Assembly (NCBI GenBank): GCA_018398815.1
Contig: CM031596.1
Location: 73,753,157 to 73,817,156 of the forward strand
Direction of reading: 5' to 3'
From: Conus ventricosus
Lineage: Eukaryota > Mollusca > Gastropoda > Neogastropoda > Conidae
DNA: 64,000 bases
Shown here: in pieces, positions 24,169 through 34,691 of the stretch
Position numbering within the stretch: position 1 is the stretch's first letter
Layout of the letters: the number at the start of each line of letters is the position of its first letter
Notes under the pieces: model-generated
Seen by the model: the letters and a program-made list of their open reading frames with translations, nothing else
Told to the model about the DNA's origin: nothing
Database searches by the model: none
Translations under genes and position numbers: made by a program

Positions 24169-24673
24169 GTTGTCTTTATTTCCTGCTGTTGTGATATCCT
24201 CAGTTAAGATTTCTTGTTTATGTCTGTGCCTATGGTAAATTCATATTTAAGTTGTCAATATTGGCAAGTTCTTTGGGACTATAGTTTGATGGACATGATG
24301 GTGCTCTCTGGAGGTAGTCGCTAACTCATTTTAGCTCTGCAACTAGGCAGTTATTGTTTGTTAGGAGTTTAGTATGTTCGGCATATTTTACATCAGTACT
24401 GCTGAACATCACCGAGGTGACTTGGCATTAATGTTGTGTCACCTGGTAGGTTGCATCTTAATGATCCAGTATCTGTTGCTCTCTGTGGACTGCCTGTGCT
24501 GCTACAGCTATAGACTAATAGAGAATTAGAATTTTGCCAGGTGTGGCTATGTTTGGAAACTGCAAATGTATAGCATTGGAAAAATGCTGTTTAGGGGGAC
24601 ATGTTTACGGGAAAAAAATCCTTTCTGTATTATCAATAAATATGTATCTGTTTGTGTGTGTGTGTGTGCATAG

Positions 24674-24836
24674 GTCGACTCATTTATTTTGGATGAAAAT
24701 GACATGGATGGTAATGAGGAGGTTTTAGAGACGTCCAAGTTCCTTCTTGCTGCCGAAACTGAAGAAGGGCAGCAACAACTTCAGACTGTTGACCCTGAAA
24801 CTCATGCACGTTTAGAGGCTCTCCTTGAAGCTGCTG
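24674..24836 (+). CDS. ANKHD1: MASK coding exon 2
   Basis: The acceptor is TGCATAG and the donor GTGAGTG. The exon reads in phase 0 as VDSFILDENDMDGNEEV, then FLLAAETEEG, ending TVDPETHARLEALLEAAG with the last Gly split (phase 1). The final segment matches ANKHD1 almost residue for residue (DPETQARLEALLEAAG in vertebrates). The acceptor has no normal pyrimidine tract: a (TG)n run lies immediately upstream. Skipping this 163-base exon would shift the frame. Confidence 0.93.
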
Positions 24837-25581
24837 GTGAGTGAATCTAATTTTTTTTTTTTTTTTTGGATTCAAATCTTCATTCCTCCTCTTACTGTTT
24901 CTCACACACCTATGCCCTCTGCATCTATTCACATAAATGAGAGAGCAAGGACAAGTTCGTTAGCAATTAAGATGTGCAGTTTCATGAAATTAGCGAAAGG
25001 GAAAGTGATCCCTTGATGATTTGGTTGAACTAATTACCAAGATCACAAAACATGGCATTACTGGTTTGCTTAGACAGCAATTTCTTTTGCATGTTTAGAA
25101 TAGTTTTTAATTAAGAAATTAAGATCGGTTTTCACTGGTAATTATGTTTTTTTTTTTAGGTTAATGGTGGAAGTGATGCGGTTTGAGTGTGGGCTTCATG
25201 TGCATCTCTTTGACTTATTTAGATAGTATATAATAATAAGTGTCTTTCAATATTTATAGAATGTGAACTTGGACCTTAAGCACATATGTTTTGATGCTGT
25301 AGCAGTGTCTGTTTTGGGGGCACTGATTTTTAGTTGTAGAATTTAGCATTTGCTTCAGTATCTTGGCAACTGTATTGAAATATGACTATTGTTATTTTTG
25401 GTATGAACTCGCTCACAATAGGCACAGAAAAATGGAACCATTTCATAGATATATTATTGGTCTCTTTAAACTGACCACCTCTCAAGATGAGGACCTTTTT
25501 GACACTAATTATTCATAAGAATGAAAGAGAGAGAGAGAGAAAGGGTGGGGAAAGCTTGACAGATAATATTTCTATCTGCAG

Positions 25582-25738
25582 GAATCAGCAAACTCTCTTC
25601 AAAGGACGGAAAAGCCCTCACTGACCCTGAGGTCCTTCGCACGCTGACTTCGTCTGTTAGTAGTGCTTTGGATGAAGCTACTCAGGCCATAAATTGTATG
25701 CGATCTGAGCAACAGGGTCAGGCACAGGGAGCAGAGGG
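25582..25738 (+). CDS. ANKHD1: MASK coding exon 3
   Basis: Acceptor CTGCAG, donor GTAAGAA. It continues the split Gly and reads GISKLSSKDGKALTDPEVL, then RTLTSSVSSALDEATQAI, corresponding to the ANKHD1 segment between the N-terminus and the first ankyrin repeat (IGKLSTADGKAFADPEVLRR in vertebrates). It ends in phase 2. A hAT-like element starts 61 bases after the donor. Confidence 0.93.
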
Positions 25739-26054
25739 GTAAGAAACATTTTTCTTTATAAAAAGAACCTTTTTTATGATTTTGTTCATATATTGTTTAC
25801 ATGGGTGAAACTTTTCCGTCTATGGACGGAAATCCGTCAAAATGATTTTCAGTCTGGACGGAACTTCCGTCAATTAAAAAAAAAAAAAAAAAAAAAAACC
25901 AACCGATTTATCGGTTCCGATTTTGTGTTCGATCCAAGTTTTCCATCTCATACTGGAAGTAGCTGTTTCTGTGTTTCCGGCATCTTCACAGGCTGACATT
26001 GGCGCGTCTGACTGACAACGAAAGTTTGCACGGTGCTCCAGAAATTAAGTAGTC

Positions 26055-26300
26055 ATGGCTTTTTTGAAAGAAGGAGATCCAGTAGCATGCATCGAGGGCA
26101 AGATTAGAAACAAATGGAGATGGCAATGGCAAAACGAAACTGATGACGACGGCAATGAATATCGCAAGTGGTGCAAGAAAATAAATGTGGCCGGCATGTG
26201 TTTCTGTATCGTTTGTTCAAAAACGATCAGTTACGGAGCGAACGGAAAAAAAGAAACTTCGAAGCCATGCTGATCACCCAGAGCATAAGAAAAACGGATA
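26055..26300 (+). pseudogene. BED-like zinc-finger N-terminal exon of the hAT-like element
   Basis: ATG 26055 opens MAFLKEGDPVACIEGKIRNK, then a segment ending NEYRKWCKKINVAG and the finger start FCIVCSKTISYGANGKK. After a one-base shift near 26260 the other frame continues LRSHADHPEHKK, completing C-x2-C-x(about 14)-H-x4-H. The reading is cut at 26300 by a nested MITE. Similar single-exon frames occur in the related elements at 31016, 43165 and 62706. Function is inferred as the DNA-binding head of a transposase. Confidence 0.7.
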
Positions 26301-26569
26301 AATCCTATTTTAGCGGCGCAAAACATTATTTAGGGTTAGGGTTAGGGGGTGATCGGAAAGAAAGTCAACGGGAAAGAAAGTCAACGGGAAAAAAGTCACG
26401 GAGGGACCCAGTCTACTCCAAAGCAGAATCGATGGTCTTTAGATTAGAGTAGGGCGAAGCCCGAGAGAGGACGAAGGACGAATGAACGAAGGCCGTTAGG
26501 CCAAGTCGTGCTCACACATTTCTGAGTCGCGCATCGGGGCTCAAATGTTTGCGCCGCTAAAATAGGATT
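26301..26569. mobile_element. 269-bp MITE with TA target duplication, carries (TTAGGG)n
   Basis: The termini are perfect 22-bp inverted repeats (start AATCCTATTTTAGCGGCG; the complement ends at 26569). TA dinucleotides flank both sides (26299-26300, 26570-26571), as for Tc1/mariner-type elements. Inside, 26329-26347 reads TTAGGGTTAGGGTTAGGG, identical to the animal telomere repeat, and GAAAGAAAGTCAACGG units follow in tandem. It is inserted in the zinc-finger ORF of the surrounding hAT-like element. Confidence 0.9.
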
Positions 26570-28754
26570 TAACCAGAAAAACACGAAGGCGAGTTAACAT
26601 TTTTGTATTCTTTGCTAAAGTAATTAGAATCAAATAAAAAAAGTTGATTGGGGGGGGGGAGGGGGGGATTGGATCTGGATCTGGATCTGGAACAATACGT
26701 TCGCAGAAGCCGATCAACGGCTATAAACGCGACGGAATGGGGAGAGCGCAAAAATAGTTTAAAAAGGGGGGGCTAATTATACTTATAGTTCATATTTTTG
26801 GTGGGGTGGAAGTAATTTAATGTATATCGGGGGGGGAGGGGGGGGGGGGGGGGGGGGAATTTTCCAATTTTTTATTGTTTGGATTTTTTAAAGAGTAAAT
26901 TTCCTTTTTTTTTTTTTTATATTACTTTCAGGTGGTGATGGGATTCTTAGACTTTTATTATTGTGAGTGGGGGTTTTGTTGTTGTCAGTTTTCATTTTGT
27001 TTGTTTATTTATTTTTTTTAGTTCCTTTCCTTTAAAAAAATCATGTTTATTTATTTTTTTTTTTTTTAGTTCCTTTCCTTTAAAAAAATCATGTTTGTTA
27101 TCATACTTTTTTGGGAAAAGAAAAGGTGGGAAAAACAGAAATGACCTGAATCCTCCCTACACTTTACCAATTCCCACCTCGGAATATTTATCACAAGCAG
27201 CCAAAAAAATGTAGCTACTGTCTCCTCCACGTCTAGCCTATTTCCAGCTGCAGCCCCACCTGTCAACATTTCTACATCTGTATGTCCATCTGTGCCCTGT
27301 CATGTTCAGTCTGCTTCTTCAGCTGCTCCATTGTCTCCAGTACCTGGCTCCAGTAGAAAACGAAAAGCTGGTGCTGCAGACATCGGGCAGTTTTTCAAGT
27401 GCCCACTACTGGACTGAAAGACTTTTTTTTTCTTCATCTTTCCTTTTTACCACTCATTGTTTGACAGGGCAAGAGAATTTCATTAATATATGACTGCTTA
27501 ATTAAAATCAACAGGAATCATAATGACTCGTCCTTGCTTTTGTTTGACACCATGGAAAATGATAGAAATGTGGATGACAGCTTTGCACTTTATTGATGGA
27601 CAATTCTGAAAATGATTGAAAGGATGAATTATACTTCATGTATATGGTGGCTTTTTGACAGTGAGGACAAGAGGAACTGACAAGATAAGAAGGCCACCTT
27701 TGTTCATCCATTTTCTATATGTGGTGTGGTTGCTAGGAAAGACAAAATGTGCTGACAACATGTCAACTTTGATTTCTCCTTATTTAAAATGGTGTGATTC
27801 TTTGGACTTAAAAGACAAATGGTGCCGGCAAGAATAAGGCTACTTTGGTTCCTCATTGTGCATCTCAAATGTGTGAGCATGTATGTTCTTTTTACACACA
27901 GTCTTGATTCAAATAGTAAAGTGACCATTTTAAACAATTTGTGGGGGAAATTTTGTTGATTTTTGGAATGTTTTGATCAGTTCAGATTGGGTGAGAAAAA
28001 TTTCCCTTTTTGAGTTTTTATATTCTGGTTTATTTCTACACTTAAGACTAACTTTCCTGAGTTTGTACAATAAGCCATGAATATTATTTTTATTCATTTA
28101 AATGAATTAATGGAACATAAAGTCTTAACGGTAACTCACAAAAGCATGTTACAGTTAAGCTTTTTACTGCAAAAATCATGTTACAATTAAGCTTTTTCTG
28201 GTGCAGGAGAGCCAACGAAATTGGCCTAAAAAATTAAAAAAATCAATTTCGCCCAGGGGGGACCCCCCAACGGGGCGCTGCCCCTGTACCCCGCCGGGGC
28301 CTAGGCGGCCCCTGGACCCCGGCCTAATTTCAGTCAAATCAAGTTTTGTAGGTTTCACCCATGTGTTTATTTGGTGTGCATTCTTGAGTAAATTGATCAT
28401 AGGTTAATAATATATTGAAATATAAAAAAAATTCTTTTCATTTGAAACCAGTGGAAAGCCTAGAATTTGCCGTTTGGTTGAAATGAAGTGCTGAAAAAGG
28501 AAACGTGAGTACGATCATGCATGGGATGTTTTGTTGTACTTTCATCTGATACTGACAGATGACAAATTAAATGTATTTTATGAAAATTACCTTTATGTTG
28601 CTTTGTGTGTGTATGTATGCATGCATGTGTGTACATGTGTGTGTAAGAGAGAGAGAGAGAAAGACAGGGGTTGGGTCAGGGAGGGGGGCATGGAAGAAGA
28701 AGACAGACTTGCTAATAGCTTGACTAAATGTTATGCAGAGTTATGCAATATTGT

Positions 28755-28846
28755 ACTGGTGAGTTGATTTTAACGTGGTGACAGCCCTGATATGGCCCTT
28801 TGCGGTCGGCTGGGCTATAAGCAACATTATCTTATCTTATCTTATC
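28755..28846 (+). mobile_element. 92-bp 3'-end insertion of the I-type LINE
   Basis: Begins CTGGTGAGTTGATTTTAACG and ends with (TTATC)n, the 3' terminus of the LINE at 16403-18690 (about 95% identical by eye). The 12-bp direct repeat ATGCAATATTGT flanks it (28743-28754 and 28847-28858), a clear target-site duplication. Confidence 0.93.
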
Positions 28847-29085
28847 ATGCAATATTGTTCGGGGCTTCTGATTTACATGCAGATGTGTGAGTTTCATGTT
28901 TTACGGCTCGACGTACCTCTCGAATTATTTGGACTACTGGACCTTCACCCTTTATTATAAGTTGCTTGCACTTCTGTTCACTTTTAATCATTATCAAAGC
29001 ATGAATGAACGACTGTGTTTTTGTGTAAGCAGACATTGGAAGTTTGAAAGTCTCTTGGGTTTCTTTTCATCATCATCATCGCCTA

Positions 29086-29970
29086 TTACCCTTCCTGGGG
29101 TACAGGCCGCCAACCAAGGACCTCCAGGCATCTCTGTCCTGGGTTCTTTTCTCTAGCTGGTTCCAAGTCATCCCCATGTTCCTGATGTCTGCTTCCAGGT
29201 CCCTGCACCAGGTGTTCCTTGGCCGACCTCTTTTTCATTTTCCTTGGCGGTTCCATGTTAGGGCTTGTCTGGTGGTGTTGCTTGCAGGTTTCCACAGCGT
29301 ATGTCCAATCCAGCCCCAACGTCGTTTCTGGATTTCCTGTTCTGCGGGCAGCTGGTTTGTTCTCTCCCAGAATTCGTTGTTGTTGACGGTGTCTGGCCAT
29401 CGGATGCGGAGAATTTGCACAGGCAGTTGTTGATGAACACCTGCACTTTCTTGGTGGTGGCAACTTAGTTCTTCCGGTTTCCGCTCCGTACAATAGAACT
29501 GCTTTGATGTTGGTGTTGAAAAGCCTGACTTTGGTGTTGACTGTTCCGTAGCTGTACGAACGCTGCCCTGGCCTTTCCGATCCTTGCTCTGACGTCGGCG
29601 TCTGTGCCCTCCTGCTTGTTGATGGCACTGCCCATGTAGGTAATGCTTCTACTTCCTCTAGCGTCTGGCTGTCCAGCATGATCGAGTTGGTGCTGACAGT
29701 GTTGGCCTTGAGAATCTTGCTCTTGCCTTTATGGATGTTGAGCCCTACTTGTGCTGATGTGGCTGCTATGTTGCTTGTCTTCTCTTGCATCTGATGTTGA
29801 GTGTGCGAAAGTAGTGCCAGGTCGTCGGGGAAGTCCAAATCGTCAAGCTGCGTCCAGGGTGTCCACTGGATCCCATGTCTTCTCTGAGCTGTGGAGGTCT
29901 TGATCCAGTCAATTGCCAGTAAAAATAGAAATGGTGAAAGCAGGCAACCATTTCTGACACCAGTCCTCAC
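29086..29970 (-). pseudogene. RT palm to C-terminus of the RTE LINE
   Basis: A 294-codon frame starts MRTGVRNGCLLSPFLFLLAI (RT block 4) and contains DLDFPDDLALLSHTQHQMQE (block 5, Pro replacing the usual Ala before Asp-Asp) and GLNIHKGKSKILK. A frameshift then scrambles it; the correct C-terminal reading ([29 protein letters not shown]) is in other frames at 29235-29446. The WPDT...LWERTNQLP...RRW.WIGH pattern is typical of RTE elements in molluscs and flatworms. Confidence 0.88.
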
Positions 29971-30540
29971 TTCGAATGCCTTTGTTAGCTGCCCTCCATG
30001 GATGACTCTTCAGGTCAGAGCCTCGTATGAGTTTCTGATGATGGTGGTGATTTTGGCTGGCACACCGTAATGTCGGAGAAGCTTCCACAGGTTGTCTCTG
30101 TCTACACTGTTGAAGGCTTTCTCGTAGTCGATAAAGTTGACATACAGGGATGAGTTTCACTTGTTCGATTGCTCAACAGTGATGCGAAGCATGCTATCTG
30201 GTCTGTGCAGGATCGATCCTTGCGAAAGCCAGCCTGCTGGTCGCGGAGTTGAGCATCAATGGGATCCTTTAACCTGTTCAAAATGAATCTGTTGAAAACC
30301 TTTCCTGGCACTGACAGCAGTGTGATTCCTCTGTAGTTCACGCAGTTGCTAAGGTCACCTTTCTTGGGAATCTTGATAAGGTATCCACCTTCCAGTCTGC
30401 TGACACTTGCTCTCTTCCCAGATCTTCTTGAAGGAGGCCAAGCATCTCTACTGTGTCTCTATGTCTGTCTTCAGCGCCTCTGCGGGATGTTGTCAGATCC
30501 TGCCACCTTTCCGTTCTTCAGTTGTCTGATGGCCCTCCAA

Positions 30541-30543
<3 letters not shown>

Positions 30544-30571
<28 letters not shown>

Positions 30572-30661
30572 CCCACGTCGGAGGCAGTGCACCTACGCCG
30601 CTCATTCCGACACCCTGTCCACAGCCACAGCCTGGTCGGCCCCGCCGCAGCCCCGGCACTC
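30544..30661 (-). mobile_element. Short poly(A)-tailed retroposon in the RTE LINE (copy 1)
   Basis: A run of 23-26 T followed by about 95 bases (containing CGGAGGCAGTGCACCTACGC and CCACAGCCACAGCCTGGTC) interrupts the RTE coding sequence and is flanked by CCAATTT (30537-30543 and 30662-30668). In antisense it is a short RNA copy with a poly(A) tail. A diverged relative lies at 36681-36800. The source RNA was not recognised. Confidence 0.7.
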
Positions 30662-31015
30662 CCAATTTCTTCTTTGGTTGGTGCCCCGCAGTCTATTGAC
30701 AGTACTGAGTCGGCCTCTTCGATGTCTGGAGGGTTCTCTGGCGGTGGTCTGTTCAAGAGCTCCTCGAAGTGCTCAACCCATCTGTTCTTCTGCTGCTCTT
30801 CTCGTGCCTTCCCTCTGCCTTTTATTGGTCGTTCTGGCCTCCTGTACTTTCCTGCCAGCTCCTGTGGTGTCGTACAGTCCTTTCATGTTTCCCTGTTTTG
30901 CTGCTTGTTCGGCTTCTGTTGCTAGGTCATCTACACATTTCCTCTTGTCTGTTCTGATGCTCTTCTTTGCTTGTTTGTTTGCTTCAGTGAGTTCTGCTTG
31001 TGCTTTGGCCTTCTC

Positions 31016-31809
31016 CAGACCTGTTTACCCCTACGGATTCACCGTAGTTTCTACGAAAATAGGTCCTCAGCTACGGTGCTACGATTACACAGGCTCAAAC
31101 TACGGAGAAAAACAAACAAAATCAGCCACTAAAGCTGTCAGCGACGATCATAAACGAAAGTATGTGAAGGGAGATAATTCTGATATTTTCCAATTTGCTT
31201 GCGCATGCGTGCTAGTTTCTTTCGTCTGCTCCAGTCTGCTCAGTCGATTCGCGCGAAAATGTCAACAAAAAGGGAAAAAGAAAAGGCCAGTGAATCAACT
31301 GACCCTTGCACATCTCCACCAAAGAAAAAAGCCCGGCCGCCTCCTGCACAGCGTTTTGGAAAGGAGTATACACAGGAGTGGTCTTGTTTACAGGCATCGA
31401 AAAAGGGAGAAGCGTATGTGCGGTGCACTGTTTGTGACACGGACTTCAGCAGTGCGCATGGCGGAAAGAATGACTGTTTCAGACATGTTAAAAGTGCCAG
31501 AAACGAACAATTCAAGAGAGCCAAGGGAAAACAATCCACTCTGCAAGGCTTCTTTACACAGCAGCGTGATGAGCTAGAGGTGACACGGTCAGAGGCTCTG
31601 ATATGCGAATTCTTGGTGGAACATAATTTGCCATTCGCAGCAGATCTCACAAAGGCAATCAAACGCATATGCCCAGACTCAAAAATTGCCAAGTGATCAA
31701 ATGCTGCAGAAGTAGTGGTGACTACTGACAGTTGCTCAAATTTGAGCCCAAACTACTGACACAGGTCATCATGACTACTGAAAGGTCATGTTGGGGGTAA
31801 ACAGGTCTG
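31016..31809 (+). mobile_element. hAT-like 794-bp deletion derivative
   Basis: Perfect 16-bp terminal repeats (CAGACCTGTTTACCCC, and its complement ending 31809) and the 6-bp direct repeat CTTCTC (31010-31015, 31810-31815) delimit an insertion that splits the RTE LINE. Subterminal CTACGG/CCGTAG motifs recur in both orientations at 31031-31110. It carries only one N-terminal zinc-finger ORF; no transposase core is present between the ORF stop and the right end. Confidence 0.92.
31259..31696 (+). CDS. BED-like zinc-finger protein from the hAT-like derivative
   Basis: A 145-codon intact frame from ATG 31259: a basic start (MSTKREKEKASESTDPC), PPKKKARPPP (possible nuclear localisation signal), FGKEYTQEWSCLQASKKGEA, then RCTVCDTDFSSAHGGKNDCF and RHVKSARNEQF, a C-x2-C-x16-H finger whose last His appears lost. 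It then reads KQSTLQGFFTQ, which fits the PCNA-interaction (PIP) consensus Q-x-x-[ILM]-x-x-F-F, and a hydrophobic segment (ALICEFLVEHNLPF) found at the start of larger hAT/DUF4371-like proteins. It ends PDSKIAK-stop. It looks like the first exon of a transposase retained alone; if expressed it would be a DNA-binding fragment without catalysis. Function is inferred. Confidence 0.6.
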   Translation: MSTKREKEKASESTDPCTSPPKKKARPPPAQRFGKEYTQEWSCLQASKKGEAYVRCTVCDTDFSSAHGGKNDCFRHVKSARNEQFKRAKGKQSTLQGFFTQQRDELEVTRSEALICEFLVEHNLPFAADLTKAIKRICPDSKIAK

Positions 31810-33140
31810 CTTCTCTGCTCTTGTTCGGCTGATGTTGATTGCCGCTTTCTTCTCTTTCCTCTGTTGGGTCTTGCATAGGCTGTCTGCGGAGATCCATTCT
31901 TTGTGTTGGTGCTTATTGTGGCCAAGCACTTCTGGCAAGTTGATGTTACTGCCTCCTTGATCTCCTTCCACTTGTCCTCTAGTGTACTGTCTTCCTCTTC
32001 CAGTAGTTCTTGCAGTACTTAAAACTTGTTGCCTAGAGTTGTTCTATATTCTTGGATCTTGTTAGTACCTCTCAGGAGAGCTGTGTTGTACTTGTGTCAT
32101 ATTGCATGTGCTGTCATCAAATTCTTCTTTAACTTCAGCTTAAGCCTGGTCACAACGAGGTGGTGGTCTGAAGCCACGTCTGCTCCTCTCTTTGCCCTCA
32201 CATCCTGCATGGATCTTCTGAATTTCTTATTGATGCAGATGTGGTCAGTCTGGTTTTCTGTTGTATGGTCCGGTGAAACCCAGGTGGCCTTGTGGATGTT
32301 CTTGTGGGGGGAAAAACGCTGCCACCGATGACTAAGTAGTTGAGTGCACATAGGTCTGCCAGTCGTTTACTGTTCTCGTTCATGTCCCCCAGTCCATGGC
32401 TTCCCATGATGGTCTCGTACCCAGGGTTGCCCTCTCCAATCTTGGCGTTAAAGTCCCCCATCAGGATTGTGATCTCGCTCTCTGGGTACATTTCTATGAT
32501 GGACTGCAGTCTGTTGTAGAACTGGTCCTTGTCAGTTTCCTCACTGTCATTTGTAGGAGCATAGCACTGTATAACATTCATGTTGATCTTCTTCTTGGTT
32601 CTGAAGGATGCCGTGATGAATCTTGGGCCATGAGCTTCCCACCCAATAAGCGCTCTCTGAGCTGTTGTAGACAACATCAGTGTGACTCCTTGAGTATGGG
32701 GGGCATTGTCCTCTTCATGTCCTGAGCACAGCAGCATCTCTCCTGAGGTCAGTCGTTTCTTTCTGGACTATGTCCAGCAGGTTTCACCGACTCCAAGCAG
32801 GGTTAGGTTGTAGTTCATCTTTGATGCTACTTGGATTGTCTTTCCTGTCTCGTACATGGTCCTGATGTTCCATGTTCCGTTGTTGGCTGCCTTGGTTGAA
32901 AGAAAGGCGGTCGACTGTGTGGCTTCCTGAGATTCGAGGCTTTCACCATATCTTCTTGACGAAGACCGATCCCTTCCAGGGCTGAGGTGTCGATTTGATC
33001 TTTGGCTGGCGTTCTTGTAGCTGTGGTTTGTTTTACGGGGGGGGTAGCTGGCCCCACGCCCAACCCCCCTCACTTTATCCGGGCTTGGGATTGGCATGAT
33101 TCCCAAAAAGGGTCTCCTGGCAGAGTTTTGGGTTTCTTTT

Positions 33141-33726
33141 GCCCCAAGATTTCACTTGTCATGATGCAAGCAGGTGACATGCAACAGATCTGCTGCCAGT
33201 GTTTCACGAAGCCAAAGAACATTTATACTTGTATATTTGATGGACCCATTGAAGTATTGTTGGACTGCTCACAATCAATAAGACCACTTCAATAAATAGT
33301 GTTTCGTGCCTTTTCAAAATATGCGACTTGATTTGGTCTTTGACTTGGACTCTTTACCACAAGTTGAAGGAAAACAAGCATAGGGATCAGATTCTTCTGC
33401 AGAAAAAAAAAGTAAATCTGAGATACAGCATTTTCACTCTGTGTAGATTTCTGAAAATCTTTGCCTCTACTTTGACAGCTAGAGCCAGGCTGTGATCAGG
33501 GTATTAGAATGAGGTGCCGATTGTGCTCTGACATCAGTTTGAATTCTGTGTCAGCAAGTAAGATGAGGAATCTTTTTGCCTACAAAGGGTTCTGAAACTT
33601 CAGAAAATCAGTCATATCTCATCATAAGTAAACTGGTAAATCACAATGCTATCAAAACATTACCTTTTCTCTTCTTAACTTACTACTGGCAGCAAACTTA
33701 TTGAGTCAGTCAGAATGCTGTATTCA
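33141..33726. other. MASK intron 3 spacer, nothing recognised
   Basis: About 590 bp of ordinary AT-rich intron between the RTE LINE and a piggyBac-like MITE. No coding or structural feature was found. Confidence 0.6.
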
Positions 33727-33730
33727 TTAA

Positions 33731-34313
33731 CCCTTTGCCCCTTGGACCGTCTGAGTGCTTACTAGTATCAAAATCTTAAGGGAAGGTATAAAAAATGGTG
33801 TAAAAAAATTATGCTAAGTTCAACACTACTGACCGAACTGCATGAAACGCCATCCGCGGCCATCGTAATCGGCATAGTTGATGTTAAGATTTTCGCTGAG
33901 ATCGCCTCCATCAGCCACCAAAATCGACATCGGACTCCTCTCCTTTCACTATTCTTCTAATTTAAAGCCAGTAAATAGCTCCTCATCACTGTCACTGCCA
34001 CCAAAAATGTTCGCCAACATCTCCACAGTTTCGTCGATTATCTTGCCGAAGCGAAAATCTCGATCACAAACTTGCTCTCAACTTCAAAAAATCACTGCGA
34101 CCGAAGTCCTCCATGAAAAAATGCGCTGTTTGGACTGGAAGGAATTTGGAAACCGGAACTACGTCACTGTATAACGCCGCAAAGCATTGTGGGAAAAATT
34201 CGTCTGCTAGGGGCAGCCAAACGGCATCAGTGTATTTCGGGCCACAGCGGGCGTTACAAGGATACGAAAGGCATCGCGTTTCGGGCCACAGCGGGCGTTA
34301 CAAGGGCAGAGGG
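33731..34313 (-). mobile_element. piggyBac-like 583-bp derivative with N-terminal remnant
   Basis: TTAA flanks both ends (33727-33730, 34314-34317). The termini are imperfect inverted repeats: CCCTTTGCCCCTTG against CCCTCTGCCCTTG (right end complemented). The minus strand retains a piggyBac-type N-terminal piece, MLANIFGGSDSDEELFTGF, ending at a stop, with an ATG-rich leader toward the right end. A 27-bp subterminal direct repeat (TTTCGGGCCACAGCGGGCG...) occurs twice at 34235-34261 and 34279-34305. No catalytic region remains. Confidence 0.85.
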
Positions 34314-34691
34314 TTAAAACAGTCCTTTTTGTAACAGCTGGTTCCAAACATTCTCTTTCCTCAGCAAGAGAGAGAGAGAGAGAGAATATGTATGTGTGTG
34401 TGTGAGAGAGAGAGGAGACAGAGAGAGAGAGAGAGAGAGAAAGCTGGATGTGTACTTGAAAAATCTTCCTTGTATTGAATGGTCAACCTGGAATTAAAAT
34501 GAATGGAAAGAAAAGCTTTAATATCTGTGGAAGGGTGAGCTCACCTCACACACCAACATTGAATTGGGACCCTTGTTGTTGCTTGTTGTGTAGACATATA
34601 GGCACATTTGCTGACGTATGCTGTTTTTTTGCTTGATTTCAACTGTCGCTTAATAATTATTTTTTTATGTTAGCGTATTTTGCTTTGGCAG

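Larger units (their letters stand above)
19282..24673. other. Rest of MASK intron 1, no gene seen
   Basis: About 5.4 kb of AT-rich intron without a recognisable coding exon or transposon. It holds a (CA)n microsatellite (22422-22491), GT tracts near 23022-23075, a tandem duplication of about 59 bp (24051-24109 and 24110-24168), and an unusual (TG)n run that ends six bases before the exon 2 acceptor dinucleotide. Confidence 0.6.
25800..28363 (+). mobile_element. hAT-like DNA transposon, 2.56 kb, 6-bp target duplication
   Basis: Perfect 12-bp terminal inverted repeats (CATGGGTGAAAC at 25800-25811, GTTTCACCCATG at 28352-28363) are flanked by the direct repeat TGTTTA (25794-25799 and 28364-28369). 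Just inside the left end GGACGGA/TCCGTC motifs recur in both orientations (25818-25875), as expected of subterminal transposase-binding sites. The element carries an N-terminal zinc-finger ORF (26055-26273 onward), a nested 269-bp MITE (26301-26569), a direct repeat of about 45 bp (27004-27094) and, before its right end, a GC-rich palindromic stretch (28253-28320). No transposase catalytic core was recognised. The superfamily call rests on the TIR/TSD style and zinc-finger exon, not on a catalytic domain. Confidence 0.8.
29068..33127 (-). mobile_element. RTE-clade LINE bounded by 13-bp target duplication
   Basis: The direct repeat TTGGGTTTCTTTT lies at 29055-29067 and 33128-33140. Between them a minus-strand RTE element runs from an N-terminal region (32768-33106, ending GTWNIRTMYETGKTIQVAS) through the endonuclease (32198-32737: VIQCYAPTNDSEETDKDQFY, ILMGDFNAKIG) and RT (GFRKDRSCTDQIACF, NGCLLSPFLF) to the C-terminal region and a (GAT)n tail at 29068-29083. 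The palm motif reads FPDD where (Y/F)ADD is expected, and there are several frameshifts, so it is inactive. It is interrupted by a hAT-like element (31016-31809) and a short poly(A) retroposon (30544-30661). It lies in MASK intron 3, antisense. Confidence 0.9.

Noticed and set aside
28253..28320. GC-rich palindromic stretch as a stand-alone terminator or rRNA piece
   Set aside because: It lies just inside the right terminus of the hAT-like element 25800-28363, and similar G/C blocks occur near the right ends of the derivatives at 50752 and 59943.
30453..31577. 374-codon plus-strand frame
   Set aside because: It runs antisense through the RTE LINE, a poly(T) run and into the hAT-like derivative in the wrong frame; it is an accidental fusion of unrelated pieces.
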